From Anaerocolumna chitinilytica (GTDB lineage: Bacteria; Bacillota; Clostridia; Lachnospirales; Lachnospiraceae), in contig NZ_AP023368.1 in the NCBI RefSeq assembly GCF_014218355.1, positions 2,980,001 through 3,044,000 on the forward strand: DNA of 64,000 nucleotides, written 5' to 3'. Under the pieces are notes generated by a model. It made no database searches. It saw nothing but the letters and a program-made list of their open reading frames with translations, and had not been told where the DNA came from. A program made the translations under genes and the position numbers. Shown piece after piece: positions 36,930 through 46,600 of the stretch. How positions within the stretch are numbered: position 1 is the first letter of the stretch; the number at the start of each line of letters is the position of its first letter.

Positions 36930-38774
36930 ATGAAAAAGCGCCTTTATCGAATCATTATTGGAGCTGTATTTTTCATCGCAGCTTTATTGATAAACATTGA
37001 TGTTTATTGGATAAAACCAGTCCTATTTCTAATCAGCTATATTATAGTCGGTGGTGATGTAGTTATAAGAGCTGTTCAAAACATTATACACGGCAAAGTT
37101 TTTGATGAAAATTTTTTAATGAGTATTGCAACCATTGGAGCATTTTTTGTAGGCGATTTCCCTGAAGGTGTTGCCGTAATGCTTTTTTACCAGGTTGGTG
37201 AATTATTTCAAAGCTATGCAGTTAATAAGTCAAGAAAATCCATTGCTTCTCTGATGGATATCCGTCCTGATTACGCCAATGTTAAAAGAGAGGATGAACT
37301 TGTAAAAGTTGATCCCGATGAAGTTCAAATCGGAGATATCATTGTAATAAAAGCAGGAGAGCGGGTACCTCTTGACGCCACAATTATAGAAGGTAATTCT
37401 ATGGTCGATACTTCAGCTCTTACCGGAGAATCTGTTCCCCGGGAAGTCGAAGTCGGAAATGAAATCCTAAGCGGTTGTATCAACATTAACGGAGTAATTA
37501 CTGCAAAAGTTACAAAAGAATATGGTGAGTCTACTGTAAGTAAGATACTTGATTTAGTTGAAAATGCAAGTAGTAAAAAATCAAATTCAGAACAGTTTAT
37601 TACTAAGTTCGCCAGATATTATACCCCTACGGTAGTTATTATTGCAGTTTTGATAGCATTGATTCCGCCAATAATAATAAATGGTGCTACTTTTAGTGAT
37701 TGGATATATAGAGCCTTATCCTTCCTTGTGGTTTCTTGCCCCTGTGCTTTAGTCATCTCTATTCCCTTAAGCTTCTTTGGAGGAATAGGAGGTGCATCAA
37801 GAAAAGGAATTCTAGTAAAGGGAAGCAACTACTTAGAAGCCTTGGCTAAAACAGAAATTGTAGTATTTGATAAGACGGGTACCTTAACAAAAGGTGTTTT
37901 TCGTGTTCAAGAAATCCATTCAGAAGGTTATTCAGAAGAGGAACTATTAGAATTAACAGCCTATACCGAAAGTTATTCCAACCATCCAATCTCTCTGTCT
38001 CTTAAGAGTGCCTATGGTAAAGAAATAGACAATAGCCGTATTACTGACATAGAAGAAATATCCGGTCACGGTATCATTGCAGTTGTGGACGAGAAAAAGG
38101 TAGTAGCCGGTAATAGTAAATTAATGCTTAAGATGAACATACCTTACTATGAAGGTGAATTAATTGGCACAGTTGTACATGTAGCGATTGATAACCAATA
38201 TGCAGGTTACATTATAATAGCCGATGAATTAAAATCAGATTCCACTCAGGCAATAAAAGCACTAAAAGCAGCCGGTATCAAACAAACAGTTATGCTTACC
38301 GGGGATACCAAAAATGTTGCATCAAAAGTTGGTGAAACTTTAGGACTTGATAAAGTATATTCTGACTTGTTGCCGGGAGACAAAGTTGATAAATTAGAAG
38401 AGTTGTTTGCACAAAAACCGGCTAATAATAAACTAGCATTTGTAGGTGACGGTATTAATGATGCCCCGGTATTAGCCCGTGCTGATATAGGGATAGCAAT
38501 GGGAGCATTAGGATCGGATGCCGCAATCGAAGCTGCTGATATCGTAATTATGACGGATGAACCTTCTAAAATAGCTACAGCGATAAAAATATCTCGGAAA
38601 ACCCTTAAAATAGCCCAGCAAAATATGATATTTGCAATTGGTATAAAGATTTTATTTCTTATATTGAGTGTTTTTGGTATATCTACCCTTTGGGAAGCAG
38701 TATTTGCAGACGTAGGTGTTACTATAATCGCTATTATAAATTCTTTTAGAGCATTAAATGTCAAAAATATGTAA
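36930..38774 (+). CDS. cadA: P1B-type ATPase, Cd2+/Zn2+/Pb2+ exporter
   Basis: A 614-residue pump without its own HMA domain. It has the actuator motif TGES near residue 167, the transmembrane metal site SCPCAL near 268, the phosphorylation motif DKTGT near 313, an HP-type NHPIS near 350, and the hinge GDGINDAP near 507. The CPC motif with the CadC-like regulator indicates cadmium, zinc or lead export rather than copper. ATG 36930 follows aaaaggagc. It is the last gene of the operon. Confidence 0.92.
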   Translation: MKKRLYRIIIGAVFFIAALLINIDVYWIKPVLFLISYIIVGGDVVIRAVQNIIHGKVFDENFLMSIATIGAFFVGDFPEGVAVMLFYQVGELFQSYAVNKSRKSIASLMDIRPDYANVKREDELVKVDPDEVQIGDIIVIKAGERVPLDATIIEGNSMVDTSALTGESVPREVEVGNEILSGCININGVITAKVTKEYGESTVSKILDLVENASSKKSNSEQFITKFARYYTPTVVIIAVLIALIPPIIINGATFSDWIYRALSFLVVSCPCALVISIPLSFFGGIGGASRKGILVKGSNYLEALAKTEIVVFDKTGTLTKGVFRVQEIHSEGYSEEELLELTAYTESYSNHPISLSLKSAYGKEIDNSRITDIEEISGHGIIAVVDEKKVVAGNSKLMLKMNIPYYEGELIGTVVHVAIDNQYAGYIIIADELKSDSTQAIKALKAAGIKQTVMLTGDTKNVASKVGETLGLDKVYSDLLPGDKVDKLEELFAQKPANNKLAFVGDGINDAPVLARADIGIAMGALGSDAAIEAADIVIMTDEPSKIATAIKISRKTLKIAQQNMIFAIGIKILFLILSVFGISTLWEAVFADVGVTIIAIINSFRALNVKNM

Positions 38775-38797
38775 GTGTTTTAATAAACGAAAATCCT

Positions 38798-38828
38798 GAA
38801 ACAGCCAATATTATAAATTGGCTGTTTC
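38798..38828 (+). terminator. Hairpin terminator of the metal-efflux operon
   Basis: GAAACAGCCAAT pairs with ATTGGCTGTTTC; the T-tail is short (CATTCATT), so it may be weak or bidirectional. Confidence 0.75.
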
Positions 38829-38967
38829 ATTCATTGTAATCTAAAAATGGATTACAGATAAACAGATTATTAATATATTAAGTATTTAATAGATATAGTT
38901 CTGTGAGTATGTTAAACCCAGACTTGGAAATGTAACAAATTCGAATATTGATACGCGGTTTTGCTTT

Positions 38968-39225
38968 GTGGTTCCTTCCAATGGAGTAACTTATGTGCAC
39001 GAGAAAATTGAAGATAGACCTTTCTTAAAGGAATTCATCAAAGCAATTAGTGAGCAAGATCAAACATTATCTGAGATATTAAGTATTTTTCATCGATATT
39101 CAGATTGTGTAATATGTAATAAAATGGATAATGGTGAATTTGATTATTTGATTTATTTCAGTGATGGATTACCGGATGCCTATATGTATTGTTTAAAATT
39201 TGAAAATTGTTGTCATTTACTTTAA
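38968..39225 (+). pseudogene. Hypothetical protein fragment, frameshifted N-terminus
   Basis: Eighty-five codons are open from a GTG without ribosome-binding site (VPSNGVTYVHEKIEDRPFLK, ending YCLKFENCCHLL). The natural-looking ATG at 38909 is in another frame and stops after eight codons, so the gene seems broken by a frameshift near 38930. The product resembles small immunity-like or SMI1-like proteins in size and acidity, but I do not recognise it. It marks the start of the degenerate accessory region. Confidence 0.35.
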
Positions 39226-39624
39226 CATAGGTTTACCAAAGCTGATTACGTCAACTTTGGTTTCTAGTTTGCTGGATAATAGCATAATAAAAGTACAATA
39301 TGAGATAAGCGTTTTATTATGTAGATATATCTATTGTAAAAAGTGTATATTTGGTATTTTAAATAATTCTGTAAATATATAAGAATTCGTGATTTATGTG
39401 GCCTATGATCTAAGATTGTTTCATCTATTCGTTAAACTTGCGTTTTGCGAATAGTTTATAGTCGCTCTATCTACAATAATATATATATTGGTTTCGGAAT
39501 GTCGATAGTCACAAAGTTTAAACAATGTTAAATTGTAATATGATGAAGTTCAACGTAATAATGCTAAATGATTAAATTCTTCTCTCCTACATTGTAATTA
39601 GCTTAATGAAAGAAAAGTAAACGA
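39226..39624. other. Gene-free degenerate stretch
   Basis: AT-rich DNA without a convincing frame. One imperfect hairpin, CTATTCG (39425-39431) with CGAATAG (39448-39454), is the only structure I see. It probably derives from decayed accessory genes. Confidence 0.4.
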
Positions 39625-40189
39625 TTATTCTATATCTTCTTTAATAAATAACCAAAGATTCACATCATGAAACTGTTTATTTATGTAAGATCGTTTACGC
39701 AAGCAACCTTCAAATGAGTATCCGGCCTTCGCTAATGAACCATTTGAGGCTTTATTTTCAATATTTGCATAAGCTTCAATTCGTTCCAGTTTCATATTAT
39801 TAATAGCAAATTCATTACGGCTTTAATACATCTAGTATTAATTCCTTGATTCCAATACTTACGGCCTAAAAAATATCCAATGGTAACGTATTGTTGTTTT
39901 GAAAGTCAAATAGATGAATTTGCCCTATCGCTTTCCCATCGCAATCAACTACCCATGAATAATCTCTTTTCGCTCTAAATGATTTTATTCTGCTTTGTAG
40001 GACCTTAATAAACTCATCATTATATTTATCTCCTGGGTAGGAGTAACCTCCAAAGTGTTAAAAAGCTTCGATGTCGTGGTATATATTGAAGAAATCTTTT
40101 GCATCATTGTCTGGTACATGTTGATGTAATCGTAAATGAGTATCAATCTTAATTTCATGGAACTCCTTAAAATTATCATTAAATGACAT
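39625..40189 (-). pseudogene. GNAT acetyltransferase pseudogene (RimJ/RimL-like)
   Basis: Read leftward from ATG 40189, the frame gives EFHEIKIDTHLRLHQHVPDND, stops in-frame, continues with DYSWVVDCDGKAIGQIHLFDF, shifts frame, then ends with RIEAYANIENKASNGSLAKAG and a normal C-terminus. Those are successive GNAT motifs interrupted by at least one stop and two frameshifts. No intact product is possible. Confidence 0.75.
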
Positions 40190-40190
40190 A

Positions 40191-40325
40191 TCACTCTATC
40201 TCTACTTTCTTGCCATTAATTATTAATCCCTCAACAAGACAATTTGTTATATGAACATTCTCTAGATTGCTGAAAGTTATACTAGCTCCTTTTAAGTTTA
40301 CATCATTGATCGTAGCTTGAAACAT
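40191..40325 (-). pseudogene. Pentapeptide-repeat protein fragment
   Basis: Forty-four codons read FQATINDVNLKGASITFSNL and onward to VEGLIINGKKVEIE. This is the end of a pentapeptide-repeat protein of the kind found beside GNAT genes in Firmicutes. The upstream two thirds are missing. It stops 2 bp before the GNAT remnant's ATG, so the pair was probably an operon. Confidence 0.5.
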
Positions 40326-40488
40326 TTAACTGTGGTAAATTCGTTTTTTCGGAATAAAGTTAACTAAATTGAACATTGTTCTCTTCTATCACTTCAATAA
40401 GTCAGTATTTCATTCAAAAAAATTGTAGACTAAAATATGGCTTTCTACCAATCTCATTAACGAAGAGATGCGTTTGAGAAGAAATAAA

Positions 40489-40728
40489 TTAATATTTTTT
40501 ATATTTTTTTAAACTATAAATATAACAGCACCAGACTATGGGAATGAAAATTAAAGTAGGAAATGTTAGAAGAGCTGCTTTTAATATATTATAATAATCA
40601 TGATTTATTATATCTAAAATTAAGTTTCCATAAGGTCCTAGGCAAACTAATGTTAATAAAATTACTGGAAGGAGTTTTGGTTTTGTATGTTTTTCTTGAG
40701 TATTTAGCAAATGTTCCTTTTTATTCAT
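40489..40728 (-). CDS. Small two-helix membrane protein
   Basis: The 79-residue protein is charged at both ends (NKKEHLLNTQEKHTKPK at the start, SLKKYKKY at the end). It has two hydrophobic segments, LLPVILLTLVCLGPYGNLIL and ALLTFPTLIFIPIVWCCYIY. ATG 40728 is preceded by agaggt. No family is recognised; such proteins sometimes accompany RHS/YD toxins, and an RHS remnant lies just upstream on the same strand. Confidence 0.55.
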   Translation of the reverse strand: MNKKEHLLNTQEKHTKPKLLPVILLTLVCLGPYGNLILDIINHDYYNILKAALLTFPTLIFIPIVWCCYIYSLKKYKKY

Positions 40729-40763
40729 CAAATATTACCTCTTTATCATTTATTATCCGAATA

Positions 40764-41117
40764 CTAATCCGTTGTTTCTTGTTTTACCCCACCAGGCATC
40801 TGCATAATCCAATTTCCGTTGTTGTCAACTGTTTGAATCCCTTTTAATGACCCGTTGGCACAATAAAAATAGTGTAATTTAGTAGTTCCTTTTTTCTCAT
40901 AAAGTAACAGTCCATTTAAATATTCATAATTGGTTTTGATTCCGTTTACAGTTTTTGTTACTCGAAGTCCATTTTCGTCATAGGTATTTGATGCGGTTAA
41001 TCCATTTCCAGTTATTGATTTTAATTCTCTACCATTGTCCCAACCAAAAGTATAACCATTATAGCTGAATTGATCCTGATAAATATAATGGGAAATATCA
41101 TCGACTACTTGATTTGC
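40764..41117 (-). pseudogene. RHS/YD-repeat protein remnant
   Basis: About 118 codons with YD-repeat character (YTFGWDNGRELKSITGNGLT, then YDENGLRVTKTVNG, then YEYLNGLLLYEKKG) end at TAG 40764-40766, with no start and an in-frame TAA at its beginning. It is a fragment from the repeat barrel of an RHS protein. Its upstream end lies near a partial copy of the array repeat (41079-41096). Confidence 0.7.
41079..41096 (+). repeat. Partial copy of the array repeat
   Basis: ATAAATATAATGGGAAAT agrees with the first 16 positions of the consensus and then diverges. It lies inside the RHS remnant's frame, so chance or an old recombination junction are both possible. Confidence 0.4.
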
Positions 41118-41132
41118 TTATTTGCGGAAATG

Positions 41133-41516
41133 TTATTTTTGTTTCATTCCAAAAGCAATCCACCGTCCGTCAATATCTTCTAACACAAATTCTAAATTAT
41201 TATAATCTGTCATATGGAGCGGACGAACAATTTTGGCTCCTTTACTTATGAATTCATTTTGTAATGCTTCTTGATTGTCCGTAATAAAATACGAATCTTC
41301 CCCATACCCGTAGAGTTCTCTATTTGTATAGATTTTTTCACTATTTGCTCTAGTCAATATTATTTCCACACGATCACGGTAAAGGCATATGTGGGGTTCT
41401 TTTACATCTAAATATTTAACCATTCTAAATCCCATAACCTCGTTATAATACTTCGCGGTTTCTTCGATATTCAGCGTTGGGAACACTGCAAGTATTGAAT
41501 GAAGAAGTTTTTCCAT
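41133..41516 (-). CDS. VOC (glyoxalase/bleomycin-resistance fold) protein
   Basis: The 127-residue protein has FPTLNIEETAKYYNEVMGFR in the first module and LEFVLEDIDGRWIAFGMKQ closing the second, typical of single-domain VOC resistance-type proteins that bind or modify small molecules. ATG 41516 follows aagggagaaa. It is a single-gene unit of the leftward array; the repeat at 41587 lies 71 bp upstream of its start. Confidence 0.82.
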   Translation of the reverse strand: MEKLLHSILAVFPTLNIEETAKYYNEVMGFRMVKYLDVKEPHICLYRDRVEIILTRANSEKIYTNRELYGYGEDSYFITDNQEALQNEFISKGAKIVRPLHMTDYNNLEFVLEDIDGRWIAFGMKQK

Positions 41517-41586
41517 ATATTATTTCTCCCTTTTATGACCCAATATAAATACTGGGTATCAAATATAATCTTTTTAATGACTGCCT

Positions 41587-41607
41587 ATAAATATAATGGG
41601 AAGTTCA
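41587..41607 (+). repeat. Array repeat copy 1
   Basis: ATAAATATAATGGGAAGTTC plus A, an exact consensus copy, lies between the cyclase-like pseudogene (ends 41654) and the VOC gene (starts 41516). Confidence 0.8.
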
Positions 41608-41653
41608 GCTGTCTTGAAATTTTATATAAATCTTTTTACTATTTCTAATATGC

Positions 41654-42764
41654 TTATAGTTCACATGATATTCTACCATATATCTCAACCATCTTCATCG
41701 TACTTACCAATTCGCGTTTTAATAAATCGCGTTCATTACGCTTCAATGACATATTCGTCTCATTAAGAAATGCTTTGTCAATGTATTTTTTACGCAAATA
41801 TTCTTTGGGAAATATGTAAGTTCCCTTTTCAGTTTTGAATTGCTCAAAATGATTTAGGCAGTCGTGAAGCCACTTAGATTTGTGCGCTATTTTGAAATGG
41901 GACATAAAGTCTAGGTAATCAAGCAATGGGTACGGACATGATTGAATGGGACGATTCTCGATTTCATATAAAGGTAATGTCGGGCTCCAACCGCACGAAT
42001 GATATATCCGTCGAGCTTCAACCCATATCAACCCGTATCCTTCACGTATTTTTTGAAACTCTGGGTTGAGTATATACGTAACAATGTCATTGATTTTTTT
42101 CGTTTTCTCAGTGTCGGTACATAAATTCGTATAATACCCTAACGACCAAATATCGTAAATGGTCGGCAGGGGTTTGTCGGCAGACAAATTGAATGGGTTC
42201 AATTCGTTTTTCAAAACACCAATTTCATCCCATATTTGAGGTTTTTTGGGCAGATTACTTTCTCTTGATAAATATCAAATAGGTTTTCCTTTGCAGCCTT
42301 ATGGATAGCGTTTAACCTTTTTTCTATTGATTCTACTACCTCCGGAAACAAACATCCCGATATAAAGAAAAATCTATGAAGCATTAACGAAAAATTATAA
42401 CAATGAGCAGATTCATTTGCAAACGCATATAGATACTTGAATAGGTTTATGACAGGCGCCATCTTCTCGTCAAATATCGGGATACCAGTTTTAAACCCCA
42501 TTTCCATAATTAAAGGAAAAAAATTTCTATACAGTTATCTTTGTAATAATGTATCAGGTGTTCTAACGTCTTTTTGTCCCTGTTCGACGTCTGAAATCCG
42601 TCTAGATTATTCAAAATGGCATGAACTTCATCGATTGCTAGTAAAGCTGAAACAGAATTGTTAACATCATTTCCTAAATCATTAGAATTTTGCAATGTAG
42701 CCATGCGTAATCTTATAGCTGGTCCTCCTTGTTCTAACAACCAATTTTCCAATATATTTAGCAT
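41654..42764 (-). pseudogene. Cyclase/prenyltransferase-like protein, two frameshifts
   Basis: Three consecutive leftward frames (42764-42510, 42507-42211, 42214-41654) join into one protein of about 370 residues. The first shift lies in a run of seven T (reading strand) near 42520 and the second in a run of six A near 42240. With the shifts corrected, the joins read CIEIFFPLIMEMGFKTG and PQIWDEIGVLKNEL without break. The opening, ILENWLLEQGGPAIRLRM, resembles INWLLKDDTPEVKYRTM of the intact gene at 63068. Inactivation, sequencing error or slippage are possible; the enzyme family is uncertain. Confidence 0.65.
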
Positions 42765-42904
42765 ACAGCCTCATGAAATATAAATAACTTACATTTATAA
42801 ATGTCCGTACTCTTCTGCACTGGAAAAATATCAATCTTAATTTTATCCGGAGCAATTGCCATATTCCATCAATCATTTTTTAGAAGGTAACATATATCGA
42901 TATA

Positions 42905-43069
42905 TCATTCAGCTGGTTGCTTCTCTCTCGCTTGCATAGCACTATATGCCTCTGTCGGAGTGAAGTCAATAGAATACGGCACTGCTTTATCTTTATATCT
43001 CAAAACTAAACTGCTAGCGCAGTGGTTCTCTCGCTTTAGGTAATTCTTCCCTTTTTTACATTTTATCAT
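42905..43069 (-). CDS. Possible small protein, 54 residues
   Basis: ATG 43069 to TGA 42905, reading KNYLKRENHCASSLVLRYKD then AVPYSIDFTPTEAYSAMQAR. The composition is protein-like but no clear ribosome-binding site precedes it, and I do not recognise it. It could be the end of a larger lost gene. Confidence 0.3.
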   Translation of the reverse strand: MIKCKKGKNYLKRENHCASSLVLRYKDKAVPYSIDFTPTEAYSAMQAREKQPAE

Positions 43070-43141
43070 TTTATTTACACACGGTAAACCTTTAAAATAT
43101 AATCTTAAACTATTTTAAAGGGGTCATTTCTAAAAAATAAA

Positions 43142-43279
43142 ATGACAACCAGAGCCGCTGGAGATATTTTTAGAAAAGCTCTCCGTCAATCAGGAGTTTA
43201 TAACCCCGGAACGATTCACACATTACGACATTGTTTTGCCACGCATCTTCTTAAAAATGGAACAGACTCCCCTGTATAA
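43142..43279 (+). pseudogene. Tyrosine recombinase fragment
   Basis: Forty-five codons contain IHTLRHCFATHLLKNGTD, the HxLRH catalytic box of XerC/D-like and IntI-like integrases, preceded by FRKALRQSGVYNPGT. The N-terminal part and the tyrosine box are missing; the frame ends at TAA 43277. It is the only trace of a site-specific recombinase inside the repeat-bearing region. Confidence 0.7.
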
Positions 43280-43328
43280 TTGACTATTGATTTTATTACT
43301 ATATTTGGTATAATATGTATATATTGGT

Positions 43329-43359
43329 TTAACGTAAAACTTATAAGGTTTTACGTTAA
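43329..43359. repeat. 12-bp perfect inverted repeat
   Basis: TTAACGTAAAAC (43329-43340) and GTTTTACGTTAA (43348-43359) with a 7-nt loop. A further half-site, TTAACGTAAAA, occurs near 43426. No T-run follows, so this looks more like a protein-binding or recombination site than a terminator. The rest of 43280-43654 shows no gene. Confidence 0.6.
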
Positions 43360-43654
43360 TCTTCCTGTAGTATTTAGGCATTATTTTACCAATAGAAGCA
43401 ATTTAACTAATACCCAAATCAACTTAACGTAAAATGCAAATCATTAGATTCTCTTAGCTTTTTTGTGTCCTATTTTTAAAGTTTCGATTTTTATAAACCT
43501 AAATTAACATAACGTGGTTAATGAGCGGATCATGTTTATGGATATGAGATTTATAAAAGTCTTAATATATAACTTACTAAGGAGGTGAAGACTAACTTTA
43601 TCTTTTGGAGGAAGTGGTATTTATGGGAGTAAACAAAAAATATTGGAGGTAAAC

Positions 43655-46600
43655 ATGAAAAAGTATTTTAAAAAGGGTATTAGTTTTTTCCTAGCATTAG
43701 TTCTAATTTTTTCACAGAACAGTTTTTTTATGACATCTTCCTTTGCAGCTGATACTGCTAATTTAGCGCAAGGAAAATCCATCACAGCAAGCAGCGTTAC
43801 ACAGAACTACGTAGCTACGAACGCAAATGATGGAAATGTTAATACGTATTGGGAAGGTTCACCAAATTCATACGCCAACACACTTACAGTAGATCTTGGA
43901 AGCGCTCAATCCATTAACAAAGTTGTGTTAAAGCTGAATCCTACTTGGGAAACTAGAACACAGACATTATCCGTTCTTACAAGTACCGACAATGCAACAT
44001 ATACTTCAAAAGTTGCATCTGCAACATATACTTTCAATCCTTCTAACTCTAATGCAGTGACAATTACATTCGCTGATACAAGTGCTAGATACATAAGATT
44101 GAATTTTACTGCCAACAGTGGCGCAACTGCAGGTCAAGTGGCAGAAATCGAAGCTTATGGTACAGCGGTTACAACTGGTACTCCTGACTTAGTTGTTACA
44201 GATATTTCTTGGAGTCCTTCTAATCCAGCAGTTGGAAATGCAGTAACTTTCAGTGCTACAGTTAAGAATCAAGGTAATGACGCAACACCAGCAGGTACAG
44301 TTATCGGTGTTAGCTTTACAGTTGATGGAACACAAGTAAGTTGGTCAGATACCACCACTTCTTCTTTAGCAGCTGGTGCATCACTAACTGTTACATCCAA
44401 CAGCGGACCAACTGGATTAAAAACTTGGAATGCTACTTCTGGTAGTCATAATGTGACAGCATGGGTTGATGATGTTAACAGAATTGCAGAATCAAACGAA
44501 AACAATAATCAATTTTCCAAAACGATAATACCTGGTACTGTAACACCCACACCAACTGCTACACCAACACCAACCGCTACACCAACACCAACCGCTACAC
44601 CAACACCAACCGCTACACCAACACCAACTGCTACACCAACACCAGGGCCAGATACAAATCTTTCAGTAGGCAAGTCAGTTACAGCATCTTCATCCATTTA
44701 CACATTTGTTGCAACAAATGCCAATGACGGAAATACGTCTACATACTGGGAAGGTAGCGGACAGCCTGCAAATATAACAATGAACTTAGGCGCAAATGCA
44801 AACATTACGTCATTGGTACTGAAGTTGGATCCATCTTCTGCATGGGGACAACGTACACAGACTATAGAAGTACTCGGACATGACCAAAACACTACAACCT
44901 TTACAACATTAAAATCTGCTACAGTATATACCTTTAATCCTGCATCAGGGAACACTGTTACAATTCCTGTAACAGCAACTGCAAGTGAAATAAGACTCAA
45001 CTTTACAACTAACTCCGGTGCACCTGCTGGACAGATTGCAGAGTTTGAGGTTTACGGATCAGCAGCTCCAAATCCTGATTTAATAATAACTAATTTAACA
45101 AGTTCACCAACTTCACCAATTGAAACTGATGTTATTACTTTAACTGCAGCAGTTAAAAATATTGGAACAGCTTCAGCTGCTACTTCCGATGTTAAATTCT
45201 ACATGGGAACAACTCTTGTAGGAACTGAAAATACTCCTATAATTGCAGCTGGTGCAACCGCTAATGTTTCATTTATTATAGGAGCCCAAAATGCAGCTTC
45301 ATATCAGTTAACTGCGAAGGTTGATGAAGCTAATACTTTAGTGGAACTCGACAATTCAAATAACAATTATACAAGTTCAACAAATCTTGTTGTAGCCCCT
45401 GTACAAAGTGCTGACCTTATAGGAAACATTTCTTGGACACCAAGTAATCCAAGTGCAGGAAATACAGTAACTTTCACAGCAAACCTGAAGAACCAGGGAA
45501 ATATTGCTTCAGGAAGTGGAGCACACAATATTACATTAGTACTTAAGAATTCTGCAGGTGCAACTGTTAAAACCTTTAATGGTTCATATACCGGTTCTTT
45601 AGCTGCCGGAGCATCAGTAAATGTATCCATGGGAACATGGACAGCAGTAGATGGAAGCTACACACTTGCATCTACCATCGGAACAGATTCCATGGAGGTT
45701 GCAATAAAGCAGGCAAACAACACTAGCACAACAAGCCTTTATTCAGGCCGTGGTGCTAATATGCCATTTACTGTATTAGAAGCTGAATCCTTAGCGAACT
45801 CAACTAACGGAACAAGATTGGCTCCTATTTATAAACTTGCAGACTATGCAGGTGAAGCATCAGGACATTCAGCAGTAAATCTCGATGCAAATGGAGAATA
45901 TGTAGAATTTACACTTACAACTCCTGCAAACGCATTTGTACTGCGTAATGCCGTTGCTGAAAATACTACAGGAACAGTTAGTATTTATGCAGATGGAGTT
46001 GACAAAGGAAACTTTAATGTTACTTCCAAGTACTCATATGTTTATGCAACACCTACAACATTAGACAGGCTTGGATATGATAATTCAGGTACAACTGCAT
46101 ACTGGCTCTATGAAGATTCCCAATTAATGCTTGACCAGGTTTATCCAGCAGGAACAAAAATCAAAATCCAAAAAGATGCTGGTGACGTTTCATGGATAGA
46201 TGTAGACTTGTTGGAAACTGAAAACGTTGCTCCAGCTGCTACAAATCCAGATCCAAGTAAATATGTTCAAGTTTCAAGCACAAAATCTATTGACGCGGCT
46301 CTGCAAGAATTTAGAAATGATCCAACAAAGAAAGGTATATTTATTCCTGCAGGAACATGGACAATCACTAACCAGATTCAACTAAATACACGTGCAACGG
46401 AAGTTATTGGTGCTGGTCCATGGTGGACTAAGCTTCAAGCTCCACAAGACCAGTCAAATACTGATGTTGGATTCACTATCGCTTCATCAGCTAACGGTTC
46501 AACCATTAAAGACTTGTCAGCTTGGGGTAACTATCAATACCGTTCGGACGGTCCAGGAAAATTCCTTAACGGTAATGGTATGCAGAATGTAACCATCGAT

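Noticed and set aside
38246..38764. 172-codon open frame antisense to the metal-transporting ATPase
   Set aside because: It is a mirror frame of a strongly conserved gene with no ribosome-binding site and implausible composition.
44543..44644. Regular 18-bp repeats resembling a CRISPR array
   Set aside because: The units are contiguous without spacers and encode TPTPTA inside a long reading frame; it is a protein linker.
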